This document shows, piece after piece, positions 12,035-23,399 of a stretch of 64,000 bases of DNA. The DNA comes from Hysterangium stoloniferum. Its lineage: Eukaryota > Basidiomycota > Agaricomycetes > Hysterangiales > Hysterangiaceae. Numbering within the stretch: the stretch's first letter is position 1; every line of letters starts with the position of its first letter. The position numbers and the translations under genes are program-made. Under the pieces are notes generated by a model. That model did no database searches and was not told the origin of the DNA. It saw only the letters and a program-made list of their open reading frames with translations. The stretch spans positions 868,001 to 932,000 of the forward strand of contig WHVD01000019.1 of assembly GCA_015178975.1 (NCBI GenBank). Reading direction: 5' to 3'.

Positions 12035-13054
12035 CTAATACTTTGTATGACCCCCCTTTGCCTTTAAAACTGCCTGTATCCTCCTAGGCATGCTTTCTAT
12101 TAGCTTCTGACATGTCTCTGGTGGTATTTCAGTCCACTCCTTTGCCACCCTGTCCCATAATTTATGTACTCCTTTGGGTGATATGTCATATTGTTGGAGT
12201 TTGGCCTTGAGGTGTTGCCAGAGGTGTTCAATGGGATTTAGATCAGGGGATTGGGCAGGCCAATTCATGGGAATGATGTTATTGTCAGATAACCACTGGT
12301 CTGCCTTTTTTGAGGTATGTTTTGGATCATTGTCCTGTTGGAAGTACCACTTATCCTCAGCCATCTCCAAACTTTCAATGCTCTCCTCCACTCCCTCCTC
12401 CAAAATCTCATAATACTGCACTGTATCCATGTTCTTCTGCACCTCTATCAGCTTCCCCACCCCATTCCAGCCCATATACCCCCAAACCATCAAGTTATTC
12501 CCCCCTCCATGTTTGATAGTTGGTGTGGTGGTCCTGTCTGATACTGGTTCCCCTTGTTGCTTCCAAACATATACCTTCCCATCTGACCCAATCCTATTGA
12601 TTTTTGTCTCATCAGTCCACAACACCCTCTTCCAGTTCTCCATAGTCCAATTTTCATGGTATTGGGCAAACTTTAGATGTTGCTGACGATGAGACCCCTT
12701 GAACATAGGGACTTTCTTCTTTGTTGCTGACCTAAAGCCAGCTTCCTTCAACACATTCCTAACAGTCTGAGGAGTGACAGAGGTAGATATGATGGAATTT
12801 ATAAATTGGGTGGCTTGGACAGCATTGTCAAGCTTCCCAGAGCTGATTTAATGGATAATTGACTGTTTATCATAAGGGGAAAGCTTGGAAGAATGGCCAC
12901 CAGGATGATTTTCCTTATCCCCCTCTACCTCCCTACTGATCCTGCCAATAGTACCCTTTCCCAGACAAGTCCTAGCTTGAATTTGACACTGGGAATACCC
13001 CTCATTGAGGAGAAAAATAACAGAAGAATGCTTTTCTGCAGAGATGGATTTCAT
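12035..13054 (-). pseudogene. Tc1-type DD34E transposase with one in-frame stop
   Basis: A 339-residue reading frame from an ATG at 13,054 to the stop at 12,035, broken once by TAA at codon 69 (12,848-12,850); coding resemblance continues in the same frame across it. The N-terminal part is a helix-turn-helix DNA-binding region (GYSQCQIQARTCLGKGTIGR). The catalytic triad is intact: Asp in LWTDETKIN, Asp in FQQDNDPKHTSKKA, Glu in SPDLNPIEHLW, with 34 residues between the second and third (DD34E, Tc1 type). Length is normal for Tc1. With the stop the copy is unlikely to be autonomous. The transposase would cut at the terminal repeats and reinsert at TA. Confidence 0.93.
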
Positions 13055-13200
13055 AGTGGTGGTAAGGAGTCAAGGAGATGAATGAACAACGTTCAGCATG
13101 CCAAATTGATACAAATAAGGTCACATGACATGTTGATGATTCATATGATCCACTCCTACCTTATACTGGTGTGTAATATTGAAAATCAGAGAAAATAATA

Positions 13201-13414
13201 GAGGGTCAAAAAACTGCCCCAATGAGTGATTGTTTTGTTTGATTTATTAAGCAATGAGTTTTGATTGGATTCACATGATTTCTTAAGTTGGTAGATAGCC
13301 AACATGTTCTAGTATATCATGTGAATTTTTCAGAATTTTCGCTGATGTCATTCCTTCACACAGTATCAATCTTTCTAAAATGCACAAACATTGGGGCAGT
13401 TTTTTGACCCACTG
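13201..13414. repeat. Right terminal repeat unit (214 bp) of Tc1 family 1
   Basis: Inverted partner of 11,807-12,020, equal in length. It starts GAGGGTC after a TA at 13,199-13,200 and ends CCCACTG before TA at 13,415. It carries only scattered substitutions relative to the left unit. Confidence 0.92.
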
Positions 13415-13884
13415 TATGTATTCTAGTGCCCATAGTTTAGAACTCAGACACTTTTTACACCGCAACCACGACTTACCCAGACACCCGTTAATGTCCTGTA
13501 AGTTGTGATTGGTGTATCATCTCGACCGTCACAGACGGGCTTTAGCTACTCATTCAAACTGAGTTTCGAACTGTATCAGTCGAAACTCAATCCTTATCTC
13601 AACTCGCGTGGACTACATCCACGCTACTCTATTATTCGACTCCCTAACTACTCTACTTGCACTCGAGCAGTTGTCCAGAATCGCACTTAACCAGTCAATT
13701 CTGCTTATTCGTTCTAGCTATCTACCTTACTTTAGATAGCTACTTCTCTCTACCGTATTGAACTAAATAGTCAATACACGTTCGGTCCGTATTAGACTTA
13801 GACAGTCAATACATTGTGGTATCGCACTTCAACGGTCGATATTCTTCGTATATAGAACGGTTAGAACTTCTACCACTCTTTACA

Positions 13885-13889
13885 CACAG
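13885..13889. repeat. Target site duplication CACAG, right copy
   Basis: Matches 831-835 exactly and directly follows the CA end of the 3' LTR. Confidence 0.93.
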
Positions 13890-15126
13890 TGACAGATGCA
13901 TGTGATCCTGTATTGAAGTGGCAGCAAGTACAACCAGTGGCAGCAAGTACAACCAGTGGACAATTTTTTTGGCACCATGGATGAATGTGAAGAGTCAAGG
14001 ATTTCAGGGTATAAAATGGAGCTGGGGGTACAGAGGATGCACCAGAAGTCTGGATGGTCCAATACAGTGAAGTATGGCACAATGAAGAAAAAAAGCAGCC
14101 AGTATCAAAAAAAAAAAGTGGAAGCCTGTTGTCAAATAGGCTCACTGGGTCCAGGTCACACAGTTGATAGGACCACAGTATATTGCTCAATGAACTAGCA
14201 AACAGTCTACATGATGGGCAGTGTATGGTAAGGTAAAAGAAAGGAAACTACATAGGCTATATATGTATGTATCCCGTGATCACATGCTAATAGAACAAAA
14301 GGGTGGAACAAAAAGAGTGGAACAAAAAGAAAATGCATAAGACTGGGGCACCAGGCTTACATGATCTATGTTATACACATCAAAACTTGCCAAATTTCTA
14401 TGGTCTATTGCAATAAAAATAATGTGTACCTTTATAACAATTGAAGCCTTTCCTACCTGAATGACAGACAAATGGCTCTTGAGCCCACTGGAGAGAAACC
14501 AAATTTGTCCCATATGTGTACATTGACAAGTCTTGTCTGCACAGCAATTCCTAAGCAACAATGAAAAATGGCATTCAGATTCCATAATGTGCTTTATGAT
14601 ATTTAATAATTTCCTTTTTTGGCAAATGAGATTATTCCCACATACCAAACTTTGAAGCACTGGGCACAATTGACCCCACAGCCACATAGGCACTTGTGCT
14701 ATGGGTCCTTGTGGGGTCAATCACTATGCCATTCTTTTAATGAGGATTGGTTAGGCCAGCTTTGAATGGTTCAATTTGAGTGAGATATTTTTTCATAAAG
14801 GCATTCTTTGTGAGTCATTGGTTAACTTTGGGTTTATTGTGGATACTCTTAGCATGCAGGGCATATTTGAGAGTGGAGTGTTTCTTCCATATTACATTTC
14901 ACTGGAGAGACCATGGCAATGATACAAGTTTTTGCTCAACCACCAAAGGAGTCTTGAAGAAAGTGTGTGAGTTTGGATTCACTGTGATTACATTATTGGG
15001 CACTCATTGTCAACTGAAAGGAATACATACCAATAAGGAAGATGAAAAGACTTATCAATGAGTCCATTAATGACATCCCCAAGCATCAGCAAACTCTGGT
15101 GAATCATACCCACCTCTCTTGCACAC
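13890..15126. repeat. CpG-poor repeat DNA right of the chromovirus
   Basis: Continuation of the old repeat interrupted by the chromovirus. 14,132-14,372 matches about 287-515. A tandem pair of 'gtggcagcaagtacaaccag' lies near 13,918-13,956. No gene is supported in the remainder; the short ORFs are isolated and without domains. Confidence 0.55.
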
Positions 15127-16368
15127 TGTTAAGTGCCATGTCAGGAACTTATTCCAGAACTATTGGAAAGTCACCAGGAACTCGGAAACTGTCAGATAGG
15201 GTTAGGACATCAGCTTCAGCTTATGTGCTGCACCTCTACACAAACACTCAGATGTCCTGAATTTCAGAGATGAAAACTCATGCTGGAAGATAAGGATACT
15301 CAGAGTTCTGAAGAGTTCCAAATATTGAGTGTACAGAAAGATGGAAGAAGGAATAAGAACTAAGTTGATATCAGATCTAAGGAGGTTGTCTGTAATCATT
15401 ATAATATCAGATGTTTACTGGTACAATTTATATTTCTACAAAACTCCATCTTTAAATAGTGATATATCCTCTGAGACTATTATATTGTTAACCACCAACC
15501 ATAAGAAACAATTCAGAGTCAATTAATAGAACCTATTGTATATGGTTTTCCAAGTTATGTAAATACTTGCTAATACTTTTCTTGTTAATTTGTTTTTTAA
15601 AAGCTAAACTGTAGTTATTTCCTAGTAAAATATGTGAAATATCATTGGAGATTTTTCATCCTATGGCTTTCTTGATTAAGTGAAACCACCTATATATTCT
15701 AGGTATGTTGAATCAAGTAGAAATCTGTTCAGATTGACAGATCCATTCCGAAGTAATACTTATGTATTTAGAGGTGCCAATGATATACATATGCATGGAA
15801 TGGACTATCTAAAGGTATCTATTTTTTAAAAGTATTAGTGTTTCAAACTACTAATTTTTTTTATTGTCTACTCATGTCTGGAAAGATTCCTTAGTTTCTA
15901 ATGTATGAGAGAGTTTAAAACTTTCAAAAAGTTTTAAAAACCAAATTATGTTTGAATCACATCCCAGATGTTTAAATGACCTTTAGAGTATATTAGAATT
16001 TGGTATATTTAATAGTTTTCAGATACCCTCCTAAGGTAAAGTACAATTTGTGGAAACTAATATAAGTCATCTCATTTTTGTACTACAAACTAAGATCATA
16101 ATAAGATGGAAACAGAAGTTATTCCAAAATGGGAATACAATAAACAAATGAGTGAATACTTGTCAGCTGACAAGTTACTATAAACAGAACAAGGATGAAA
16201 ACCAGAAGTATGGGAACTATACATGTTCCATAGTCAGAAGTCAGGTTGGATACTGAAGCAGATGTTGTATTGGAAACTTGGGCAGATAATAGGTTGGAGG
16301 CTTGGGGTGTATATGGGAAGTGTCAGATATTATTGGATATTATCAGAATCCTAGAACAGGTTGTAACA
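15127..16368 (+). repeat. Solo LTR, 547-bp family, plus orientation, with internal insertion
   Basis: Starts TGTTAAGTGCC and ends TTGTAACA. 15,127-about 15,380 and about 16,050-16,368 match the reverse complement of the uninterrupted copy at 50,952-51,498. About 670 bp of AT-rich sequence (15,380-16,050) is extra, so something inserted here. The shared LTR core motif is at 15,213-15,233. No clear target duplication remains. Confidence 0.75.
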
Positions 16369-17258
16369 GTACCCCCCTGTTAGGATGAAGTCCCATAGAG
16401 GTGATTATGTACTTGTGTTGAAGTGACGGTTGAGCATTATGTGTCATGAAAATTATGCAAATCTGGAAGTGAGAGTTTCAGCTGCCAATCTAAGTATAAA
16501 AACTCCCAAATATTCAAATTAACAGTTTTGTTTCTTTAACCACAACTTGCATGTTGATTCATCAACTCTTATTTGCCACTACCCCAGAAGATTCAAATGT
16601 CAAAATTGCCATACTCACCAAGATGTCCAAAGTCGAAGAACTTCAGTGTAAACGACAGAAGATGGAGGAGTTGAAGCAGCAACAGGAGGAAGCAGAGCAG
16701 GAATGCCCCCACAATGCCATTTCTTCCATTCGTCATCGGTATAGAAAGGTGATTATTATGATGGCGGATATCATATGTCAATTGTCACGCAGGCATGATT
16801 TTCCTTTCAATTGTAGCCAAGAAGCAGGAGTCAATTCCATCAGTCAATGCCCTTTGACTGTGCACAGTGTGAAGAAGAAATTCTAAGGTGTCTTCTACAT
16901 CATCGATCCGCCTGTCCAAATACATAGACTTCACAGTTATTAGAATTAATATTAGTGCCCAAAAATAGAAACTAACTCGGTTACTGTAATGCCCGGATCA
17001 TTTTAGAGCTAATATAGATTAGTTGTAAATACTCTCTAATATGTTAAATAAACTATCCTACAGTTGCGGGCAGCGAAATGCCAGCGAGAAATATACAGGA
17101 GGAACAAGTGACCTTAATTCTTATGTGTTTCTAGCACCGCAGTCGTTTCATCGCTTTACTGTGGGTGCCGGACGAACCTAGGAACATTAGGAACACTTAG
17201 AATCATAACAGCCAATGGGGCTATGCTGCGGATTGACTAAGCCCTTCTACTTAGGCAG
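16369..17258. other. Transition from repeat to genic DNA, no supported gene
   Basis: An open frame of 111 codons (16,551-16,886, plus) has a short charged helix (KVEELQCKRQKMEELKQQQ) that could be a coiled coil. No promoter, introns or family resemblance support it as a gene. From about 16,970 CG dinucleotides become common again, marking the edge of the genic island. Confidence 0.4.
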
Positions 17259-17714
17259 GTGACATGGGCATTTGCTACGTATCTAGGCCCAAGTATCTTT
17301 TTGGCTCGCGGATCATCAATCTCAAGGCTAATCAAAGACGAACAAGGAAAACAAGACCCGAAGCGATCGATATTAGTCAATATTCTTTCGAGGACTTTTC
17401 TGATCGGATTGGACGATATAGCCTCGAATGTTGTTGTGTTTTCGCATTTCTACTTTGTTCCTGTTATCATGGAAGCCACCTTGCTACATCTGTTAGCTAG
17501 GATGGCTTTGCCAACAAAACTTAGCTCCTTGTTTCCCGACTCGGATCTACCCAATTCCAAGATCTATTGTGACCATCCAAAGGAAGATCTTCTAAGAGGC
17601 ACTTGTATTGAGCCAGACTATCAATCAACAATTGAAGCGGTCTCTAACGTTCTTAACCTACAAGCTTCATACTATGAGACTAAAGGGAACTATCAGACGC
17701 TTCTCGCTACTTAG
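17259..17714 (+). CDS. Hypothetical protein, 151 residues
   Basis: One open frame without recognised domains. It contains a hydrophobic stretch around residues 50-85 (VVVFSHFYFVPVIMEATLLH) and a polar C-terminal half. No homology is apparent and the splice context is unclear; it may be one exon of a larger or decayed gene. Base composition is like the neighbouring genes, not like the CpG-poor repeats. Low confidence that it is expressed as drawn. Confidence 0.3.
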   Translation: MTWAFATYLGPSIFLARGSSISRLIKDEQGKQDPKRSILVNILSRTFLIGLDDIASNVVVFSHFYFVPVIMEATLLHLLARMALPTKLSSLFPDSDLPNSKIYCDHPKEDLLRGTCIEPDYQSTIEAVSNVLNLQASYYETKGNYQTLLAT

Positions 17715-17719
17715 AAATA

Positions 17720-18641
17720 AAAATTTGTCTATTTTAAACGGATCCGTCGGGCATCGGCTGGAGTCCAAAAACTCAAAAGATCCTTTATGCAGGCTAGTAG
17801 ATATAAATCATCCGCCGGATCCTTAACCAATGTTACTTCGGTATATGTGATTGGCGGGGTAAGATCCATGATATATTTTCCATGCGGTGTCAGGCAACTT
17901 CGTACAAGGTATTCATCTTCCGATCTTAACAGATTTTGAGAGAAAGACCTAATGAAGCGTGTCTGAAATTGATTTTGAAACTCCCTACCGCTTTGAATGC
18001 GGTTGCACGTAATATGTAGTTACTGGTCCGATGCCTAATTGCCGAACTGTAATAGACAAGAATCGGGAATGCTGCGGTGGCCCTACCGCCGGCATCTTCC
18101 TTTTAGACAAATAAATAGATGCAGATATTCTTGGCCTCCTACAAATATACTAAGTACATTGAAAATCATCTGACATGTGAACTGTATACTGAACAATTTT
18201 CCTAAGGCGTCTACTTGTTTGTCCGAGCCTCATATTTTGACGGATCATAGAATACCTTGGTTGGACTTATGTTTTTCCTTCGGTCACTTCCTCATGGTCT
18301 CGATTTGGTGTGTATCTAGAGGACCCAATCTATCGTCTTTGATGATAAATAATTTCTTGAGAATACTTATGAAATTAAGTGCATAAATTTCTCTCAAACG
18401 TATCAATGCAATCCGCTAGCTACATTTTCAGTGAATTTTGAGCGGTTGAATCTAATGTTCATGATGAGCTTTAAGCTAACTCGGTGAGGCTTAGTTGGCA
18501 TCCGCTGAATAAGTTTGCCGTCGCTAAATAATGTATATGAGTGAGGGTGGATTCTTACATCTTCTGACAAACGGATTCTACGGCTTTACTCTTTGCCCCC
18601 TTTCACTCCCTGATTCCACATCTTTCTAACCTAACTAGAAG
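17720..18641. other. Intergenic, no supported gene
   Basis: Mixed-composition spacer upstream of the DUF6534 gene. Only short unsupported frames occur (for example 18,177-18,386). A pyrimidine-rich tract near 18,590-18,630 directly precedes the ATG at 18,642, as is common at fungal transcript starts. Confidence 0.4.
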
Positions 18642-20535
18642 ATGCCTGCAGCTATTTCTCTGGATAATACTTGGGGTACCTATCTCTTTAATTTATTATT
18701 TTGTTACATCGTTTTCGAATAACTTTGGTATAGGAATTGTCCTTATTGGCGTCTTTCTCGCCCTAATGTGAGTATAGTGTCCCCCTTGGTTCGCACACAC
18801 CTGACATGAAATATCCAGTCTGTAAGTCATCTCGTAACCATAATATATTTCTATTGGGACATGAGTTGATGATGCTACTGAAACCTCAAAAAAAGATACG
18901 GGATTTTGACGCTACAGGTAGTACAGTACCTGTCCCAGGCTCAAAGCTGTGCTCACAGTTATCATTGGAACAGACATTCTCGTATTATCAACAGTATCCC
19001 AAGGACCGGCCGTATGTGAAGAGCCTTGTGGCTTCTGTTTGGTATATCCCTTCATAGCGAATGTTTGTATTCCCCGCTCACTTCGTCTATACAGGGTTTT
19101 GGAGACGTTCCATATGGTGTTGGTCACTCATATGACATATAAGTATCTTATCACGAACTTCGGAGATTACGTAGCAATCCAAAGAAATATTTGGTCATTT
19201 AACGTATGTAAACATTGTGGATACTCGTGAAAAATGTTGATTCGACATTCTTCCCCACAGTTACATGTCGTGATTACAGTGCGTAATATTATCTGTTACA
19301 TCTTTCAGAAAGATGTTAATGTATTTTGTTTCACAAGACAATCGTGGCTTGCATTTCCCAGGTATTTCTCATTCACCGATGCTGGATGCGTAGGTATTGT
19401 TTTGTTTGCGCGATTACTCTCCTAACCTCTTGCTGCAGTGGACAAAGGTAGATTCAACACCTTAGTGTCAGCTTTCATTTTAGTGCTCGCATTGGTTCAG
19501 ATTGGTGAGGCGTCTTGTTCCTTTTCCTGTCGAATTGACCTCCCATAAGTAATGCAGCGTTCGGGTGTGGTACGTCTTGATGTTCTTAACTTATTATACA
19601 TTGACGAATGATATCAACATTCCTACTCAAATTTAGCTTCCGCAGCATTTGCGTGCGCTTACTTTTGCATTTTCTTCAAAAATCGTTTCCTAACATCCAG
19701 CCAAGATTCGTCTCAACAGAGTATACACAATTCTCTAAATATACAGTTCGTCACAAATCAAATATTTTGTTTGCTCTTTGCATCTCAACTACGCTTCTTA
19801 GTGGGCAGTAGATACATGGCTAGGATCGGCTGCGCTTTGTGATATTCTAGTCAGCGCGGCCATTGTGCGTTCGCTTTGGAGATCGCGCACTGGCCTTTCC
19901 CGGACAAACAATCTCATCACGAGACTTATTACATGGACAATCAACACTGGGATTCTCACCAGGTCCGTCTCTTCCTGTATACCCGTTGAAAGGAGTCCCG
20001 ATCGTATTTAACATAAATAGTTTGTGGGCCATCCTTGACATCGTGTTTGTGAGGGTTTTCTTTCTTGTCGCCCACATTATTGATCTGACCTTGTTCGCAA
20101 CATCCCAGTTCACCGCCTTTGATAAAACACTCATCGACGTTTTCTGCACTATCATGCTTGCGAAATTCTACGCAAATACTTTGCTTGCGACGTGAGTCTC
20201 CAACTTCAAAAATAATTCATGGAATCAATGATGAGTTAAACACTTCCTACCGATTCAGATTAAATAACCGTCGTAATTTCGAAGACAATTTCAACAACGC
20301 ACAAGGCATTTCACTTTCTTCCTTCGCAAGAAGACAAGACAATACCAAAGTAGGTCCTCTTAACCTGAGATATTGTCAATTGGAATTGATGTTCGCCATA
20401 CAGATGCTTGGCGTCCATGTCACGACTCACACAGAGGTTATGATCAATCCCCAATACCAGCACTCACAAAACCTAGAGCCCGCTTTGTCCAGTGTAGATG
20501 ACAAGACATCGGATGGGACCGATTGGAAAAACTAA
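18642..20535 (+). CDS. DUF6534-type seven-transmembrane protein, intron-rich
   Basis: Pieces match the agaricomycete DUF6534 membrane-protein pattern in order: SLDNTWG then IVLIGVFLALM (18,642-18,675 and 18,734-18,767), TFSYYQQYPKDRPYVKSLVA (18,974-19,041), ETFHMVLVTHMTYKYLITNF (19,095-19,203), NTLVSAFILVLALVQI (about 19,440-19,505), TWLGSAALCDILVSAAIVRS then LWRSRTGLSR (about 19,810-19,905), NNLITRLITWTINTG, and the hallmark MLAKFYANTLLAT joined across an intron to LNNRRNF. Introns are short with GT..AG ends; about nine are needed. The cytosolic tail ends at TAA 20,533-20,535. Function in the cell is unknown; these proteins form large families in mushrooms. The exon between 18,767 and 18,974 is unresolved. 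Confidence 0.8.
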
Positions 20536-20539
20536 ATGA

Positions 20540-22159
20540 AGATTATATACGATTAGCCTTGTGATGCATCCTGCAGTGCCTATTCAAGTTTCCGGTAGTA
20601 CTTCAAAACTTCGAGTTCCTATGATTTATCGCAAATACACAAGTGCCATGGCATCATATTGACTTTGCACGATCCTACTCCGGGGAACAGTACTGGTAAT
20701 GGTAAGTGGATATGGGAAGTAAGTACAGAGCAGAAATTAATGATTATAGTTACATAACATTTCATTGTAACTGCGTTTTCCATAAATTGAACGTGATGCA
20801 AGGGTAAAATAAAGTAGACAAATGAAAATAAACGAAAAGGACACATGTTGAAGCTTTCCCGAAGATTATACTAATCCATGTAGGTAATATATGTAACTGC
20901 ATTATCATGAGTGGCACCCTTCAAGTTGCTTAAGTGGCGGGCAGCGTTTTTTGGTCGACTTATTCATCGAAGGCATTCATGTAATGGATAGATATATGAA
21001 ATAATTACTTCGAAATCAGGATTTATTTTTAAAGTTTGTTCAATTTAAGGCAACCATATACATATATACTAACTGGGGGCAAATGTCACCAGACTTCAAT
21101 AGGAACTAGAGATGGACTTGTGGGCGGAAAAGCCCCTACCCAGCACCCTATAACTTTATTCTACATCAACAATTCTATGTATTTATCAGGGCGTGTCATC
21201 TAACTCAGAGAAAATTATTTTAAAGAATTAAAGTTTATTGGTCATTTACAATTCTATACTTTTATATACTTTTTTGGATTCATTGAACCTAAAAGACATA
21301 GTCAGTCTCTCTTTGCAACCTGGCCTGAATACTTATGCATGGGTCAATAATAACATCCTTAAACATTACATTAACAGTCATATTAGTGTTCTTGAAGTAG
21401 AATTTTCACTCTTCCTCAATTTGTTCCTCTTGAAACACCAACATAAAACTGACAACGGACCCAAATTAAAACACCACCTTATGTGTACAATAAAGAGCAC
21501 AGTAGTGACTTTTCCATTCAAACAGACAGGCTGTGTACCTGCTTCAAAGATGTAGGTAGGCTGTACATATCTAGCAGCTGTTGCCACTGAATAACGTTCG
21601 TTGTGTTTATGAAGTACTCGCAGTGTTCACACAGCGGCGTTCACACTAATACGCCTAACTAAACACACAGCAGGGGCCAGTTCTGAGAAATTCATACATC
21701 AACCGTATAATAACTCCAGAATATCCATTAGTAATGAAAAACGATGTACCAGCGTCGGGTAATTGGAATGGACCTCTTAGTGTCGATTCGCTTACCGTGT
21801 ATTGAATATTGAAAGCTCGTCCAAAAGAGCTCTACCTCACCGAATTCTTACAATAAAGTACTCCAATTCGTGGCAATATTCGATGCAAGTACCTACAACG
21901 AGGAACATATATGGGAATGGTTGAGATATGTCGTTAGAAGCAGCGCTATGGTATTTGGATCAAACGGAAGCCAATGCCAAACTATGATTGTTGTTAGTCT
22001 TCTCGCCAACAAAGTTATTGGAATATGGGAACACTTAAAATCCACATTGTCAATTCCAAAAAAACAACAGTCGGGAAGTGATGGGTGCCTCGAATTATGA
22101 AAACCACAACATCTGCAGCGGGCCAGTCTATCCGGACGGAGGAAGTTCCGTCAAGTGCA
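20540..22159. other. Intergenic, AT-rich, no supported gene
   Basis: About 1.6 kb between convergent genes. Frames at 21,238-21,555 and 21,870-22,100 are open but show no family resemblance or splice structure. The latter has a somewhat protein-like composition and could be a relic. Confidence 0.4.
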
Positions 22160-23369
22160 TCAGGTTAAGGGCACGAGTTCCACCACTTTCTCTACCAATC
22201 TTCGCATCAGCTCTGCTTTCTCTCTCCCAATTTGTAAAACCTCTTCGTGAGAGACAATCGCGTCTTGTACCTTTGCAAAAGGTTTACCGGCGAGCTATTC
22301 ATATATAGGTATGTGAGCTGATGCGGCAGAGAAAGGAAAGGAAATTCCTAAACCTCCGCCTCCACTTCTTCTCGAATACTGCGGTAGCTCTCAGGAATGA
22401 CCACGGCGTTCGTGATCAAACTAAGGACGGTCACTTCAAGGCCCATTTCTCTGGCAGCCAGAACCTCGGGAATGGTACTCATACCAACGACATCTGCGCC
22501 TGCTGCGCGCAGAAGCCGGCCTTCTGCAGGCGTTTCATAGGTTGGACCGGACACCCATGCGTAGGTTCCCTCCGCGAGGGCTTCTTTCGGTATACCGAGC
22601 TGATGGGCAGCATGGAAGACGAGTTTGCGGAGACCACGGGAATATGCATTCGAAAGCGCAAGAAATCGGGGTAAAGACAAGTCCGTCTGTGGTCCTAAAA
22701 GCGGATTGAATCCAGAAAGGTTCGGAAGCGCCACATGGTCGTGGATCACCACGACTTTACAAGTTGGAAATGTGACAATAATATCGAAGGTTATAAATAA
22801 AGACACATACTTGTACCGACCCTCATATTAGGATTCAAAGAGCCTGAAGCGTTCGTGACTAAAGATAATTTTAGACACGACGTTTTACAGGATGTTTTAT
22901 CTATAAATCTCACTCAGTAAATTTTTAACCCCTAGCTTTGCCATAACACGGATGGGATAGACAACGCTGGTCATAGAGTGTCCTTCATATGGGTGAAACT
23001 TGATGATGCGAATGAGCTGTTGAGGGACGTGTTCAGGGGAGAAGAAACATGTCCACTGACTCTCCCGAGCATAGCCACGACGGGAACACTTCTCTCTGGC
23101 GATCCAAGAAATCCAAAAGCAAGCTCACTCTTATGGCCAGGCACTGATAAGCTGGTTATGAGGTGTATCATGACGGGTTGTAAAATCCTACCAGTGCTTT
23201 TTGAAAAACCAGGCAAGCTTTCATAGCTTATCAATACTTTATCTCTCAAACTGGATGCAAGAGTGCTCAATCCAGAGCCACAGACAATGCCTACCACAGG
23301 TTGTAGAAGCTTTTCTGGAAGTTGTTCTCGTAGAGCATCTAGTGTGGAAGAAAAGGAGCTTGAGGTCAT
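22160..23369 (-). CDS. PNP1: Purine nucleoside phosphorylase
   Basis: Phosphorolysis of inosine and guanosine to base and ribose-1-phosphate, in purine salvage in the cytosol. ATG at 23,369. Exon 1 has VVGIVCGSGLSTLA (phosphate-binding GSGL). Exon 2 resumes at VPGHKSELAFGF. An intron then leads to the FHPYEGHSM block with PIRVMAKLGVKNLL, then TNASGSLNP, then HDHVALPNLSGFNPLLGP, VSGPTYETPAEGRLL and VVGMSTIPEVLAAREMG, which carries the purine-site residues. A last intron (about 22,277-22,353) joins a C-terminal helix containing SHEEVLQIGREKAELMRR, ending at TGA 22,160-22,162. Without that intron the protein would stop short, so the last exon decides the length. Trimeric PNP/MTAP family; apparently intact. 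Confidence 0.92.
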
Positions 23370-23399
23370 GACTGTTGACTTCCGAGTAGACAGTCGAAG

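Larger units (their letters stand above)
11807..13414 (-). mobile_element. Tc1/mariner transposon with compound long terminal repeats (family 1)
   Basis: A 1,608-bp element inserted at a TA in the 3' LTR. TA is duplicated at 11,805-11,806 and 13,415-13,416, and the empty site is visible in the 5' LTR (gacttatgtattc). The outer ends read CAGTGGGTCAAAAAACTG and its complement. The terminal inverted repeats are 214 bp each (11,807-12,020 and 13,201-13,414). Each is itself bounded by inverted copies of a GGGTCAAAAAACTGCCCC core and flanked by TA on its inner side as well. One transposase gene lies between them on the minus strand. Confidence 0.95.
836..13884 (+). mobile_element. Ty3/gypsy chromovirus-type LTR retrotransposon, full length, disrupted
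   Basis: Complete LTR element on the plus strand. It has two 628-bp LTRs beginning TGTGAG and ending TTACA, a candidate primer site at 1465, gag, zinc knuckle, protease, reverse transcriptase, RNase H, integrase and chromodomain in the order typical of Metaviridae, an additional 3' coding region, a short G-rich tract at 11,639-11,645, and matching 5-bp target duplications. Without the transposon nested in the 3' LTR (11,807-13,414) it is about 11.4 kb, long for a fungal gypsy element. It is probably non-autonomous now: gag-pol carries seven in-frame TGA codons, the 3' region carries another TGA and frameshifts, and the 3' LTR is split. Confidence 0.95.
11647..13884 (+). repeat. 3' LTR of chromovirus, split by a Tc1-type transposon
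   Basis: Starts TGTGAGAGG and ends CTCTTTACA like the 5' LTR. Removal of the nested element and its duplicated TA restores exactly 628 bp. Differences from the 5' LTR are listed under findings. Confidence 0.95.

Noticed and set aside
12174..12686. Plus-strand frames overlapping the Tc1 transposase
   Set aside because: Shadows of the minus-strand transposase, which has an intact catalytic triad.
1..16500. A CRISPR array or prokaryotic defence island as explanation for the repeated short motifs
   Set aside because: The repeats lie in solo LTRs with TG..CA ends and target duplications, in a eukaryotic genome with introns; there is no regular spacer pattern.
16551..16886. Gag-like protein from the coiled-coil frame
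   Set aside because: No zinc knuckle, protease or pol sequence follows; one charged helix is not enough.
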